This document shows positions 52,401 to 60,264 of a DNA stretch of 64,000 bases, piece by piece. This stretch comes from Arcicella sp034519515 (GTDB taxonomy: Bacteria > Bacteroidota > Bacteroidia > Cytophagales > Spirosomataceae), in contig JAXHOK010000068.1 in the NCBI GenBank assembly GCA_034519515.1, positions 248,001 to 312,000 on the forward strand, written 5' to 3'. Both the position numbers and the translations under genes were made by a program. The notes below the pieces were generated by a model. It was not told where the DNA came from. It worked only from the letters and a program-made list of their open reading frames with translations, and searched no databases. How positions within the stretch are numbered: position 1 is the stretch's first letter; each line of letters opens with the position of its first letter.

Positions 52401-52590
52401 GGAACGGGAAAATAATAAGTGGATGAATTTTTAAATGTTATTTTTTGTGCCAATCAAGGCGATAAAACCGTGCGACGGTCGCCGCAGTTTAGCATCGCTA
52501 AATGAGGATTTTATCTGGGCGGCATTCCGCAACGTAGAGTGGTGCAAAAAATGGCATTTAAAAAACGTCTACTTATTGTTTTTCAGTTCC
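52401..52590. mobile_element. MITE-like element A, copy 2 (190 bp)
   Basis: Reverse-orientation copy of the element at 20257-20446, same length and about 99% identical by eye (two differences seen). It is flanked by TAA at 52398-52400 and 52591-52593, complementary to the TTA flanks of copy 1. It lies in the gap after the cyclophilin gene. Confidence 0.85.
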
Positions 52591-52593
52591 TAA

Positions 52594-52886
52594 ATAATAA
52601 CTTGTAATGGTTTAGGTGAATTATTTTTTTGATAGTTAAGGGGTATTTTAAGGCGAATAGCACTGCTCTTTAACGAAAAATAGCTCTTAAATATCAGTAA
52701 AAGAATCATAAACCGTTATATGTTGTTGTTTACCCATTCCTAAGTACAACTGTTTAATAAGTTTGAACGAAACTCAGGGCATGAGATTGAGCATACCTGT
52801 GAACAATATGCTAATTATCAGTAATTTACAAGCCGAGTTATACCATGAATAATTTTGTATGGAGACTTACACGGCAATATTTTTCA
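52594..52886. other. Intergenic region after MITE A copy 2
   Basis: AT-rich sequence without a gene. It includes ACTGTTTAATAAGTTT at 52749-52764, a remnant of a MITE B end, and leads into the promoter at 52887. Confidence 0.5.
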
Positions 52887-52916
52887 TTGAACAATCAAAG
52901 CAATTTTCTAATTTTG
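52887..52916 (+). promoter_or_regulatory. Consensus Bacteroidota promoter
   Basis: TTG at 52887-52889, exactly 19 bp, then TAATTTTG at 52909-52916, a perfect match to TTG-N19-TAnnTTTG. It drives the gene starting at 52954. Confidence 0.75.
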
Positions 52917-52953
52917 TAGTCTAAATGATTATAAATATATCACGCAAAATCTT

Positions 52954-53403
52954 ATGAAAAAATCGACATACATTTTCGCAATAATTTGTCTTTTCTTAAC
53001 AATTTCTTACGCTGGAAACGCTCAATTTGGTGGTGGCGGTTTTGGTGGTGGCGGTGGATTCGGACGTAACCGAATGCCCGATGCCACTGCCAGTATGCCT
53101 CAAAAACCGAACGAACCCGATGCTGAAAAAATAGCTAATGACGACACTCGATGGATGACGAAAAAACTAAAACTTACAGAAGAGCAAATTCCGAAAGTGG
53201 AAAACATCAACATTAATTATGCTTTCAAGAGGATGGATTTATATGATGAAGCTAAGAAAATGGTACCTCCATTTTCTGAAGAACAACGCTCAAAAATGCG
53301 TGATAAATTTAATGCTATGAAAGTAGGGAAAGACAAAGAAATTAAGGAGGTTCTTACGCCTGAGCAGTATGCAATTTACTTGAAAAAGAAACCAGAATTT
53401 TGA
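52954..53403 (+). CDS. Exported Gly-rich, Spy-like periplasmic protein
   Basis: The 149-aa protein has a signal peptide (residues 1-23, ending GNAQ), a Gly/Phe tract (FGGGGFGGGGGFGRNRMP), and a helical region with KKLKLTEEQIPKVENININY and VLTPEQYAIYLKKKPEF. The L-T-x-E-Q and L-T-P-E-Q motifs recall the LTxxQ repeats of Spy/CpxP-like chaperones. A role in envelope stress or metal response is a guess. Strong promoter upstream. Confidence 0.65.
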   Translation: MKKSTYIFAIICLFLTISYAGNAQFGGGGFGGGGGFGRNRMPDATASMPQKPNEPDAEKIANDDTRWMTKKLKLTEEQIPKVENININYAFKRMDLYDEAKKMVPPFSEEQRSKMRDKFNAMKVGKDKEIKEVLTPEQYAIYLKKKPEF

Positions 53404-53412
53404 TTGTATCAA

Positions 53413-53922
53413 ATGGAAATTGTCATAGAAACCGAACGTTTAATTTTACGAAAATTCACGGTCGAAGATGCCTCTTTTATGCTCGAATTGCTCAATACGC
53501 CCACTTGGTTGCGATTTATTGGTGATAGAAATGTGCATAGCGTTGAGGAGGCTGAACAATATCTTGTTAATGGAAATATCAAAAATTATTTAGAATATGG
53601 CTTCGGTTTTTACTTGGTGGCGGTCAAAGAAACTGGCGAGTCCATCGGAATGTGTGGATTGGTGAAAAGGGATTCTTTGGAAGATGTGGATATTGGTTTT
53701 GCTTTCTTACCCCAATTTATCGGTAAAGGTTACGGTTTTGAAGCCGCTTCCAGCACGCTGAGGTACGCTCAAAATATCCTTCAAATTCATAAAATCGTTG
53801 CCATTGTGAATCCTGATAATACCGATTCCGTCAAGCTAATTAAGAAAATTGGCTTGCAATTTGAAAAAATGGTTCAACTTTCTTTTACAGACATAGCACT
53901 GATGCTGTTCTCAACTAAATAA
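53413..53922 (+). CDS. GNAT acetyltransferase, RimJ/RimL type
   Basis: The ATG at 53413 (MEIVIETERLILRKFTVEDA) gives 169 aa. TERLILR near the N-terminus, FYLVAVKETGESIGMCGL and IGFAFLPQFIGKGYGFEAAS are typical of the RimJ/RimL group, which acetylates ribosomal or other protein N-termini. Specificity cannot be assigned. It is nearly contiguous with the genes on either side, so a three-gene transcript ending in nuoC is likely. Confidence 0.82.
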   Translation: MEIVIETERLILRKFTVEDASFMLELLNTPTWLRFIGDRNVHSVEEAEQYLVNGNIKNYLEYGFGFYLVAVKETGESIGMCGLVKRDSLEDVDIGFAFLPQFIGKGYGFEAASSTLRYAQNILQIHKIVAIVNPDNTDSVKLIKKIGLQFEKMVQLSFTDIALMLFSTK

Positions 53923-53924
53923 AT

Positions 53925-54410
53925 ATGATTGAAAAATTTAAAAATATACTTACCGAAAATTTAGGAGATAGCATTATTTTAAATGCCGATTATCAATGCC
54001 TGACCGTACCCACGGAACGCATTGCAGAGGTTTGTATGCTCATGCACACCCATGAGGAATGTTACTTTGATATGTTGTCGTGCTTGACGGGCTTGGATAA
54101 TGGGGTAGATAACGGCACAATGGAAGTGATTTATAACCTCTATTCCATTCCTTTTGAACAGGCTTTGATGTTGAAAGTCATCATTTCGAGAAATAAAACT
54201 GACGAGCCGCTGCCCCAAGTACCGAGCGTGAGCCATATTTGGAAAACTGCCGATTGGCACGAACGTGAAGCCTTTGATTTGGTGGGGGTTATGTTCACAA
54301 ATCATCCCGATTTAAGAAGAATTCTTTTGCCCGAAGATTGGGTAGGGCATCCACTTCGCAAGGATTACGAAGCTCAGGAATATTATCATGGTATTCAAGT
54401 GAAATATTGA
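53925..54410 (+). CDS. nuoC: NADH-quinone oxidoreductase subunit C
   Basis: The 161-aa subunit has the 30-kDa subunit signature WHEREAFDLVGVMFTNHPDL followed by RRILLPEDWVGHPLRKDY. It belongs to the peripheral arm of Complex I. It stands 2 bp after a GNAT gene and away from nuoB/nuoD; the membrane-arm genes nuoLMN are 1.5-8 kb downstream on the other strand. Such scattering is unusual, as nuoC normally lies in the nuoA-N operon. Confidence 0.92.
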   Translation: MIEKFKNILTENLGDSIILNADYQCLTVPTERIAEVCMLMHTHEECYFDMLSCLTGLDNGVDNGTMEVIYNLYSIPFEQALMLKVIISRNKTDEPLPQVPSVSHIWKTADWHEREAFDLVGVMFTNHPDLRRILLPEDWVGHPLRKDYEAQEYYHGIQVKY

Positions 54411-54418
54411 TTATTTAC

Positions 54419-54479
54419 GATTGATTCGATTTGAGATTTACGATTAGACTTTAATCGTAAATCTCAAACCGAATCAATC
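54419..54479. terminator. 28-bp inverted repeat between convergent genes
   Basis: Arms 54419-54446 and 54452-54479 pair with one mismatch around a 5-nt loop (core TTTGAGATTTACGATTA). This should terminate both nuoC and the opposing gene. Confidence 0.7.
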
Positions 54480-54489
54480 ATAAATCCTA

Positions 54490-55047
54490 TTATACCTCTA
54501 TATACCCCTTATCCTTCAAAATTCTATCCATCAATTTTTTGTCGTTATCACCATTGAAAACCGTAAAAGGCAAGTGAATAAATTGGTATGAACCCATATC
54601 CAAGACGTAACCATCTTTCTCTTTTCGAGCAGTTTTAATCATATCCCACTTGATGATGCCACCTTCTGTATCGTTCATTTTCATTAAAATTTGACGGCTA
54701 TCTATTTCGTAACGATATTTTTGGAATAATTGCTTGTATTGTTCCAATTGCGTAACGCCTGTAAACTGAATTGCCCAAAAAGCAATGTAAAGAATTACTG
54801 ACAATACTGCAATTACATAAATCCAATAATTGGGATATACTTTACTGATATTCAACCCTGCATTTATCAAAATGATGGCTAATGGCACGAAGCCCCAGTA
54901 CCACTTCGTTCTGATAACTTGCATAATGTTGAGGCTGATAAATTTATTTTTCTCCAACGCAAATTTCTTGGTTTTTATCGCCAATGGGTTACTGGGCATG
55001 GGTTGTTGTACTCTGCGTTGTTGTCCTTGTGAAAATCCTTTTGCCAT
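54490..55047 (-). CDS. YcxB-like membrane protein
   Basis: The start at 55047 (MAKGFSQGQQRRVQQPMPSN) gives 185 aa; a longer reading adds 22 odd residues. Two membrane segments (YWGFVPLAIILINAGLNI and WIYVIAVLSVILYIAFWAIQ) are followed by a C-terminal soluble part with IIKWDMIKTARKEKDGYVLD and YQFIHLPFTVFNG, the YcxB-type pattern. The function of this family is unknown. Confidence 0.7.
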   Translation of the reverse strand: MAKGFSQGQQRRVQQPMPSNPLAIKTKKFALEKNKFISLNIMQVIRTKWYWGFVPLAIILINAGLNISKVYPNYWIYVIAVLSVILYIAFWAIQFTGVTQLEQYKQLFQKYRYEIDSRQILMKMNDTEGGIIKWDMIKTARKEKDGYVLDMGSYQFIHLPFTVFNGDNDKKLMDRILKDKGYIEV

Positions 55048-55129
55048 TTTTTTGGTAACGTAACACGGAAATCCTTTCCCGTAAGTTTTAAATTGTTTTA
55101 AATTGGACTGCAAAGGTAATTAATAGTCT

Positions 55130-55272
55130 GTAATTAATAGAGAATAGAGAATAATTAATAGTTTTTTGAATTTCAGATTTTCTTTAAAATAATAAACATT
55201 CTTCTCTTTGATTCCCTAATTTTACCAGCTGAAAATAACTATTAATTACTCTCTGTTAATTATTAATTGAAA
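55130..55272. repeat. Word repeat (AATTAATAG type)
   Basis: Words AATTAATAG(TCTG)/AGAGAATAG at 55130-55165 face complements (CTATTAATTACTCTCTGTTA) at 55230-55272, between divergent genes. Confidence 0.5.
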
Positions 55273-55274
55273 TC

Positions 55275-55784
55275 ATGGAATTAACTGAAACCCAACTACT
55301 CTCTCAAACCCAGGTTTTACAGAAAATCAAGCGGATTGCTTTTGAGATTTATGAAAATAATTTTGAAGAAACCCAAATTGTCATTGCGGGTATAAAAGGA
55401 CAAGGACATCATTTTGCTAAAAAATTGGCGATTACTTTGAACGAAATTTCATCCATTGACACCACTGCCGTTTTGATTGATGTGGAAAAAGACGTAACCT
55501 ACGACAGCCCAGTAGAATTTGACTGTGATGAACGTTTTTTGGAACATAAAACCATTATTGTGGTGGATGATGTGCTGAACACAGGCAGAACTTTTGCATA
55601 CAGCCTTTCACCGTTTTTGATGATTCCCGTGAAGCGAATTCAAGTGGCGGTAATGGTGGATAGAAACTACCGAAGGTTCCCGATTTTGGCAGATTATGTG
55701 GGTTATCAACTTTCCACCACCATCAGCGATTACGTTTCGGTGGTGTTGGATGATGAGGAAAATATGGGAGTGTTTTTAAGGTAA
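55275..55784 (+). CDS. Phosphoribosyltransferase (PyrR-like)
   Basis: The 169-aa protein has the PRPP-binding loop TIIVVDDVLNTGRTFAY (near 97-113), plus the flexible-loop and hood regions of type I PRTases. It resembles PyrR (VVDDVLYTGRT) but is also like hypoxanthine PRTases. A PyrR attenuator function is not evident: no pyr genes are adjacent. Enzymatic use of PRPP is fairly sure, the base is not. Confidence 0.8.
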   Translation: MELTETQLLSQTQVLQKIKRIAFEIYENNFEETQIVIAGIKGQGHHFAKKLAITLNEISSIDTTAVLIDVEKDVTYDSPVEFDCDERFLEHKTIIVVDDVLNTGRTFAYSLSPFLMIPVKRIQVAVMVDRNYRRFPILADYVGYQLSTTISDYVSVVLDDEENMGVFLR

Positions 55785-55788
55785 ATGT

Positions 55789-55925
55789 CGTAAGTCTTTA
55801 AGTCTTAGGTCGCAAGTATTTTGAAGTCGTAAGGTCTTGCATGATGCAAAATTACGTCCTGTAAATACTTATGACCTACGACTTACGACTTAAAAAAACA
55901 TACGATTTCAAAATACTTATGATTT
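55789..55925. repeat. Inverted word repeat (GTCGTAAGTC type)
   Basis: Left words GTCGTAAGTCTTTAAGTCTT (55789 on) face complements near 55870-55905 (TATGACCTACGACTTACGAC). A third set lies near the nuoN stop. It separates convergent genes. Confidence 0.6.
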
Positions 55926-55929
55926 GATT

Positions 55930-57444
55930 TCACAAATAACTCACCAAATCCATCAACCAGTCTGCCTTGAAGAATAAAATCAGAATCGGTAAAACTAAGA
56001 TTATCGCTAAGAAATATTGCTTGGAATTTAATTCAAACTCCTGATTTTCAAGAGGTTCTTTAAAAAACATCATGAAAGGAATCTTCAAGTAAAAGAATAG
56101 CGAAACAGCCGTATTCATCAGTCCAAAAATGAAAAGCCATAACATAATAGATTGGTTTGTGGCTTGATACGATTCCCAAAGAGCCGTAAAAATATTCAAT
56201 TTTGCCAGAAATCCTGCCGTCGGTGGGAGCCCCGCTAATGAAATCATTACAATTAACATCATGATTCCGTAGAAAGGATTGATTCTGCCGAGACCTTTGA
56301 AATCGGTGATTTGGTGATTTGGTGATTGAGTGATTTTTGCTGTCTTTATTTCCGCAAAGTCAATCAATAAAAATGCTGCAAGGTTGGTAAACAGCATAAT
56401 TACCAAATAAAAAACGATCGCATTCATCCCCAGTTGTGACATTGAAACTAAGCCAATCAAAATAAATCCCGTATGAGCAATCGTTGAATATGCCAGCATT
56501 CGTTTGGCATTGGTTTGCCACAAAGCCGAAAAATTACCGAAAGTAATACTCGCCAAAGCCAAAACTGCCGTGATGTTTTGGAGCTGGTCGGGAATGGCGG
56601 AATAAAAGCGAATTGCCACTAAAAAACCCGCAATTTTGGGAGCTACCGAAAAGAACGCCACCACAGGCGTAGGGGCAGATTCATACACATCGGGTGTCCA
56701 TACGTGAAAGGGAGCAGCAGACAACTTGAACATAAATCCGCTGATTGTCAGGACGATAGCCACCGTAGAAGCCACTATATCAACTTGGGATAACCCTCTG
56801 GAAAAGTCGGGTGAAGTAATGTTCAGTGTTCCCGTCATACCATATAGCAAAGACATTCCGTAAAGCATCACCGCCGAAGAAGTTGCTCCGAAAAGGATAT
56901 ATTTCAGTCCGCTTTCTAAACCTTTTTTGTTTTTTTCGATGGCGGTCAGAATATATGAAGCAATAGAAACAATTTCGATGGAGAGGTAAATCATCAATAA
57001 ATTTACCGACATTGTCATCAAACAAAGCCCCAAAACCATACTTATTAGAAGCGGGTAAAATTCACCAACAAAATCTTTTTTCGTAACATACAGATGCCCA
57101 AGTACGAAAATTGCAGTAATCAAAATCAAGAATTTGAAAGTAATAGCCTTAGAATCCAGAATCATCATCCTGCCGAAAAGGAAAGTATCGTTGGTGTCAT
57201 AAAACTGTTCAACCGTGAAATTGATGGTAATCAGTATAATGATTACCGATAGAATCATTAAAAAATGATTGGCTTGAGAAGCATCCTTAACTATTTGATA
57301 TTTCTTTTTTAAATCTTGATGTAAGACTAAATCTATCAATATAAGACCTAAAAATGAGGTTGAAAGCAGTAACTCAGGCAGTAACAAGCCTAAATTTTGG
57401 GGTATTTGAGAGAGTTGCTCGGGAAGGTTTAAAAAATTAGTCAT
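55930..57444 (-). CDS. nuoN: NADH-quinone oxidoreductase subunit N
   Basis: The 504-aa membrane subunit has 14 or so helices and the antiporter-like signature FKLSAAPFHVWTPDVYESAP, with the ion-pathway Lys/Glu residues expected. A short TKITQSPNHQIT-like stretch (about 370-381) is encoded by TTTGGTGATT words in frame and looks like an insertion between helices. nuoN is the last membrane-arm subunit here, separated from nuoM by a histidine kinase gene, so it has its own promoter. Confidence 0.9.
   Translation of the reverse strand: MTNFLNLPEQLSQIPQNLGLLLPELLLSTSFLGLILIDLVLHQDLKKKYQIVKDASQANHFLMILSVIIILITINFTVEQFYDTNDTFLFGRMMILDSKAITFKFLILITAIFVLGHLYVTKKDFVGEFYPLLISMVLGLCLMTMSVNLLMIYLSIEIVSIASYILTAIEKNKKGLESGLKYILFGATSSAVMLYGMSLLYGMTGTLNITSPDFSRGLSQVDIVASTVAIVLTISGFMFKLSAAPFHVWTPDVYESAPTPVVAFFSVAPKIAGFLVAIRFYSAIPDQLQNITAVLALASITFGNFSALWQTNAKRMLAYSTIAHTGFILIGLVSMSQLGMNAIVFYLVIMLFTNLAAFLLIDFAEIKTAKITQSPNHQITDFKGLGRINPFYGIMMLIVMISLAGLPPTAGFLAKLNIFTALWESYQATNQSIMLWLFIFGLMNTAVSLFFYLKIPFMMFFKEPLENQEFELNSKQYFLAIILVLPILILFFKADWLMDLVSYL
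56302..56338. repeat. In-frame word repeat in nuoN
   Basis: Repeats of GGTGATTTGGTGATT, in the manner of the intergenic word repeats, encode about residues 370-381 of NuoN (SPNHQIT). It lies in a predicted loop. Confidence 0.6.
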
Positions 57445-57484
57445 TTTTTTTCTGCATAAGTTTACAGCATTCCACTTTTATTAG

Positions 57485-57492
57485 TAATTTTG
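57485..57492 (+). promoter_or_regulatory. -7 box for the histidine kinase gene
   Basis: TAATTTTG fits TAnnTTTG, 28 bp upstream of the ATG at 57521. No clear TTG at 19 bp. The same short gap must hold the nuoN promoter. Confidence 0.45.
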
Positions 57493-57520
57493 AGTTTAAA
57501 TCAATATTCTATAAATTAAA

Positions 57521-58534
57521 ATGATAAAACGTATTTTATTTTGGTTAATCCAGTTATTGTGCTGGTCTTTCATTGCTTTTGTTACTCTTCAATATAGCCC
57601 ACTGAAAGATGATGATTTTTCAGGAAGGGTTACTTTTTTCACTTCTTATCTCATTGCAGGTTTATTGTTTGGTTACATCTACACTTCTTTTATTGAGAGA
57701 TTGAATTCCGATGAGATTACGACTTTCCAATTTTTATTTTACCCTACTTTGGGTGCTTTGAGTATTGGTATTATTTTTACTTTTCTTGATTATACCTTGG
57801 GGGGAATGACTTCAGGCGTTTCTTTTTTGGATTTTATCACTTTATTTTTTGAGAATATCTGGCTTATTTTGCCTTGCTTTTTCTTCTTTCACTTATATCG
57901 TTTTACTACTATTTACCAAGATGGGAAACAGAGAACCTTGAAAGCCGAAACACAATTACAAATATCCGAATTAGAAAACCTCAAAAAGCAATTAAATCCA
58001 CATTTCTTATTTAATGCTCTTAACAGTATTAAAGCTCTCACGCTCTCTGATAGTAAACAAGCCCGTGAGTCAATCATACAACTGTCTGATTTACTGAGAC
58101 TTTCGCTTAATTTAGGAGAACAACAACGAGCAACTTTGGGTGAGGAACTTAAATTAGCCCAAAATTATTTAGCTCTCGAAAAACTCCGTTTTGATAATCG
58201 CTTGATGTATGAATTTAATATTCAAGCCGATTTAGATAACGTTTTGATTATGCCAATGTCGCTGAATACACTTTTGGAAAATGCCGTAAAACATGGAATT
58301 GGACAATTGAAATCGGGTGGTAAAATTATTATAACAGTCTCCGCCAGTCGAGGAATTCTTACGATTCAGGTTGAAAATACGGGTTCTTATGACCCAAAGC
58401 CCAAAAGTAGCGAAGGCGGAATAGGTCTCGAAAATCTGCACAAACGCTTGGCTTTACAATACGCTGAAAAAGCCTCTCTTACGATTAAAAATGAAAATGA
58501 AATGGTTAAAGCTGTGATTAAAATGCCGTTTTAG
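57521..58534 (+). CDS. LytS/YehU-type sensor histidine kinase
   Basis: The 337-aa protein has four N-terminal membrane helices (about 3-135), a short coiled linker, and the His_kinase domain with the phosphoacceptor in LKKQLNPHFLFNALNSI, followed by HATPase with LLENAVKHGI and GGIGLENLHKRL. It would phosphorylate a LytTR-type regulator, but none is encoded nearby. It sits on the opposite strand between nuoN and nuoM and overlaps nuoM by 4 bp. Confidence 0.88.
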   Translation: MIKRILFWLIQLLCWSFIAFVTLQYSPLKDDDFSGRVTFFTSYLIAGLLFGYIYTSFIERLNSDEITTFQFLFYPTLGALSIGIIFTFLDYTLGGMTSGVSFLDFITLFFENIWLILPCFFFFHLYRFTTIYQDGKQRTLKAETQLQISELENLKKQLNPHFLFNALNSIKALTLSDSKQARESIIQLSDLLRLSLNLGEQQRATLGEELKLAQNYLALEKLRFDNRLMYEFNIQADLDNVLIMPMSLNTLLENAVKHGIGQLKSGGKIIITVSASRGILTIQVENTGSYDPKPKSSEGGIGLENLHKRLALQYAEKASLTIKNENEMVKAVIKMPF

Positions 58535-60186
58535 AATAATTTAACCAATTCTGCTAAAGAAAGCCCCGTTATATCAAAAATTAAGTGTGGGAAAATTCCA
58601 AAAACTAAGGCTAAAACTGCCAGAGGATAAAGCATGATTTTCTCCCGTATGGTCAAATCCCGCAAGGTTTCTTCGTATTGTCTCACCCAAAATTTACCGA
58701 AAAACATTCGTTGTAAAGTCCAAAGAAAATAGGCAGCTCCCAAGACCAAACCGAAGGCAGCTAAACCCGTTAACCACTTGGGAATCAGCGTACTATTGAA
58801 ACTTCCCATCAGGGTAAAAATCTCACCAATAAATCCCGAAAAGGCTGGCAAACCCAACGAGGCAAAAAACGCTACGGCAATCATAACGGTATATTTCGGC
58901 ATAACGCTCGCCAAGCCTTGATAACTGTCGATTCGGCGGTCGTGGGTGCGGTCATAAAGAACGCCTACCAACAAAAACAACATCGCTGAAAGAATCCCGT
59001 GCGAGAACATTTGGTAAACTGCCCCGTTCAGCCCTTCGCTCGTAAGTGAGCCGATGCCCACCAACACAAAACCCATGTGCGAAACCGAAGAATAAGCAAT
59101 CATTTTCTTTAAATCGTTCATTGCCAAAGCATTATAAGCTCCGTAAAGAATAGACAATACCCCAAAACCCACAATCCAAACGGCATATTGATGAGCTATT
59201 TCCGGAAAAATAGGGAAGGTAATTCTGAGAAAACCATAACCCCCAATTTTCAATAATATGCCCGCCAAAACCACCGAAACGGGTGTGGGTGCTTCCACGT
59301 GGGCATCGGGCAACCACGTATGTACGGGTACGGCAGGGAGTTTTATCCCAAAGCCAATCATCAATAAAATGAAGGACAAAGCCCGCATGGAAAGCCCCAA
59401 AACTTGCGATTCCGAAAAAACATTCAACCACGAACCTTGAATATAATTGCCTTGGTCGGGCATAAAACGGAGGTCGAACGTATGAACAATTTGTTGCGAA
59501 GGTAATTCGCCCTCTGCCAACAAACTTTGGATTTGAGAAATGATTTGGGGCGTGGCATCTGATGAAGAGGTTATCAAACCCATCTGCACCGCCGTCTCGA
59601 CTGGATTAACGACTGACAGGTATAGCCCAATCATCACAATCAAGATGAAAATCGAGCCTACGAGCGTATAAATAAAGAATTTGATGGAAGCGTACTCTCG
59701 GCGTGGACCTCCCCAAAGCCCAATCAGGAAGTACATCGGCAGAAGCATAAACTCGAAAAACAAGTAGAAAAGGAACATATCTAAAGCCAAAAAACAGCCA
59801 ATGATTGACCCCGTCAGCAATAAATACAACGAAAAATAGCCCCTTTTTTTCTCCATAATTTCAAATGAAGAAATCGCCCCAACGAACATCACAATCCCCG
59901 TAAGCAAGACCATTGGCATACTGATTCCGTCCACGCCCAGGAGATAATCAATTGAGCCAACGCCCAAATTGCCAAGAGGTAACGTTATCCAATCACTTTT
60001 TTCAAGAAACTGATAATCAGCTATTTGCGTATTAAATTGATAAAATAAATAAGCACAAAGTAGTAGTTCTACTCCCGTGATAATGAGTGTAACCCAACGG
60101 AAATACGGCACAAAGCGTTCGGGCGTAAATGCCATCAGCAAAGACGCAACGATGGGAATAAATATGAGTAATGATAAAATGGGCAT
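58531..60186 (-). CDS. nuoM: NADH-quinone oxidoreductase subunit M
   Basis: The 551-aa proton-pumping subunit has about 14 helices and the antiporter signature PAVPVHTWLPDAHVEAPTP (with conserved Lys and Glu along the half-channels) and YSSVSHMGFVLVG. It is complete. A 69-bp inverted repeat separates it from nuoL upstream, and the two are probably one transcript. It converges with the kinase gene at its end. Confidence 0.94.
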   Translation of the reverse strand: MPILSLLIFIPIVASLLMAFTPERFVPYFRWVTLIITGVELLLCAYLFYQFNTQIADYQFLEKSDWITLPLGNLGVGSIDYLLGVDGISMPMVLLTGIVMFVGAISSFEIMEKKRGYFSLYLLLTGSIIGCFLALDMFLFYLFFEFMLLPMYFLIGLWGGPRREYASIKFFIYTLVGSIFILIVMIGLYLSVVNPVETAVQMGLITSSSDATPQIISQIQSLLAEGELPSQQIVHTFDLRFMPDQGNYIQGSWLNVFSESQVLGLSMRALSFILLMIGFGIKLPAVPVHTWLPDAHVEAPTPVSVVLAGILLKIGGYGFLRITFPIFPEIAHQYAVWIVGFGVLSILYGAYNALAMNDLKKMIAYSSVSHMGFVLVGIGSLTSEGLNGAVYQMFSHGILSAMLFLLVGVLYDRTHDRRIDSYQGLASVMPKYTVMIAVAFFASLGLPAFSGFIGEIFTLMGSFNSTLIPKWLTGLAAFGLVLGAAYFLWTLQRMFFGKFWVRQYEETLRDLTIREKIMLYPLAVLALVFGIFPHLIFDITGLSLAELVKLF

Positions 60187-60195
60187 AAGTCAAAA

Positions 60196-60264
60196 TAGCC
60201 CCCCGACCCCCAGAGGGGGAGTTTCTTCCGTGTATAAATTCCCCCTCTGGGGGTTAGGGGGCTA
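60196..60264. repeat. GC-rich inverted repeat between nuoL and nuoM
   Basis: TAGCCCCCCGACCCCCAGAG (left, from 60196) pairs with CTCTGGGGGTTAGGGGGCTA (right, to 60264). The nuoL stop codon lies inside the right arm. In mRNA it would be a very stable stem, so it may lower nuoM expression or end part of the transcripts. Confidence 0.75.
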
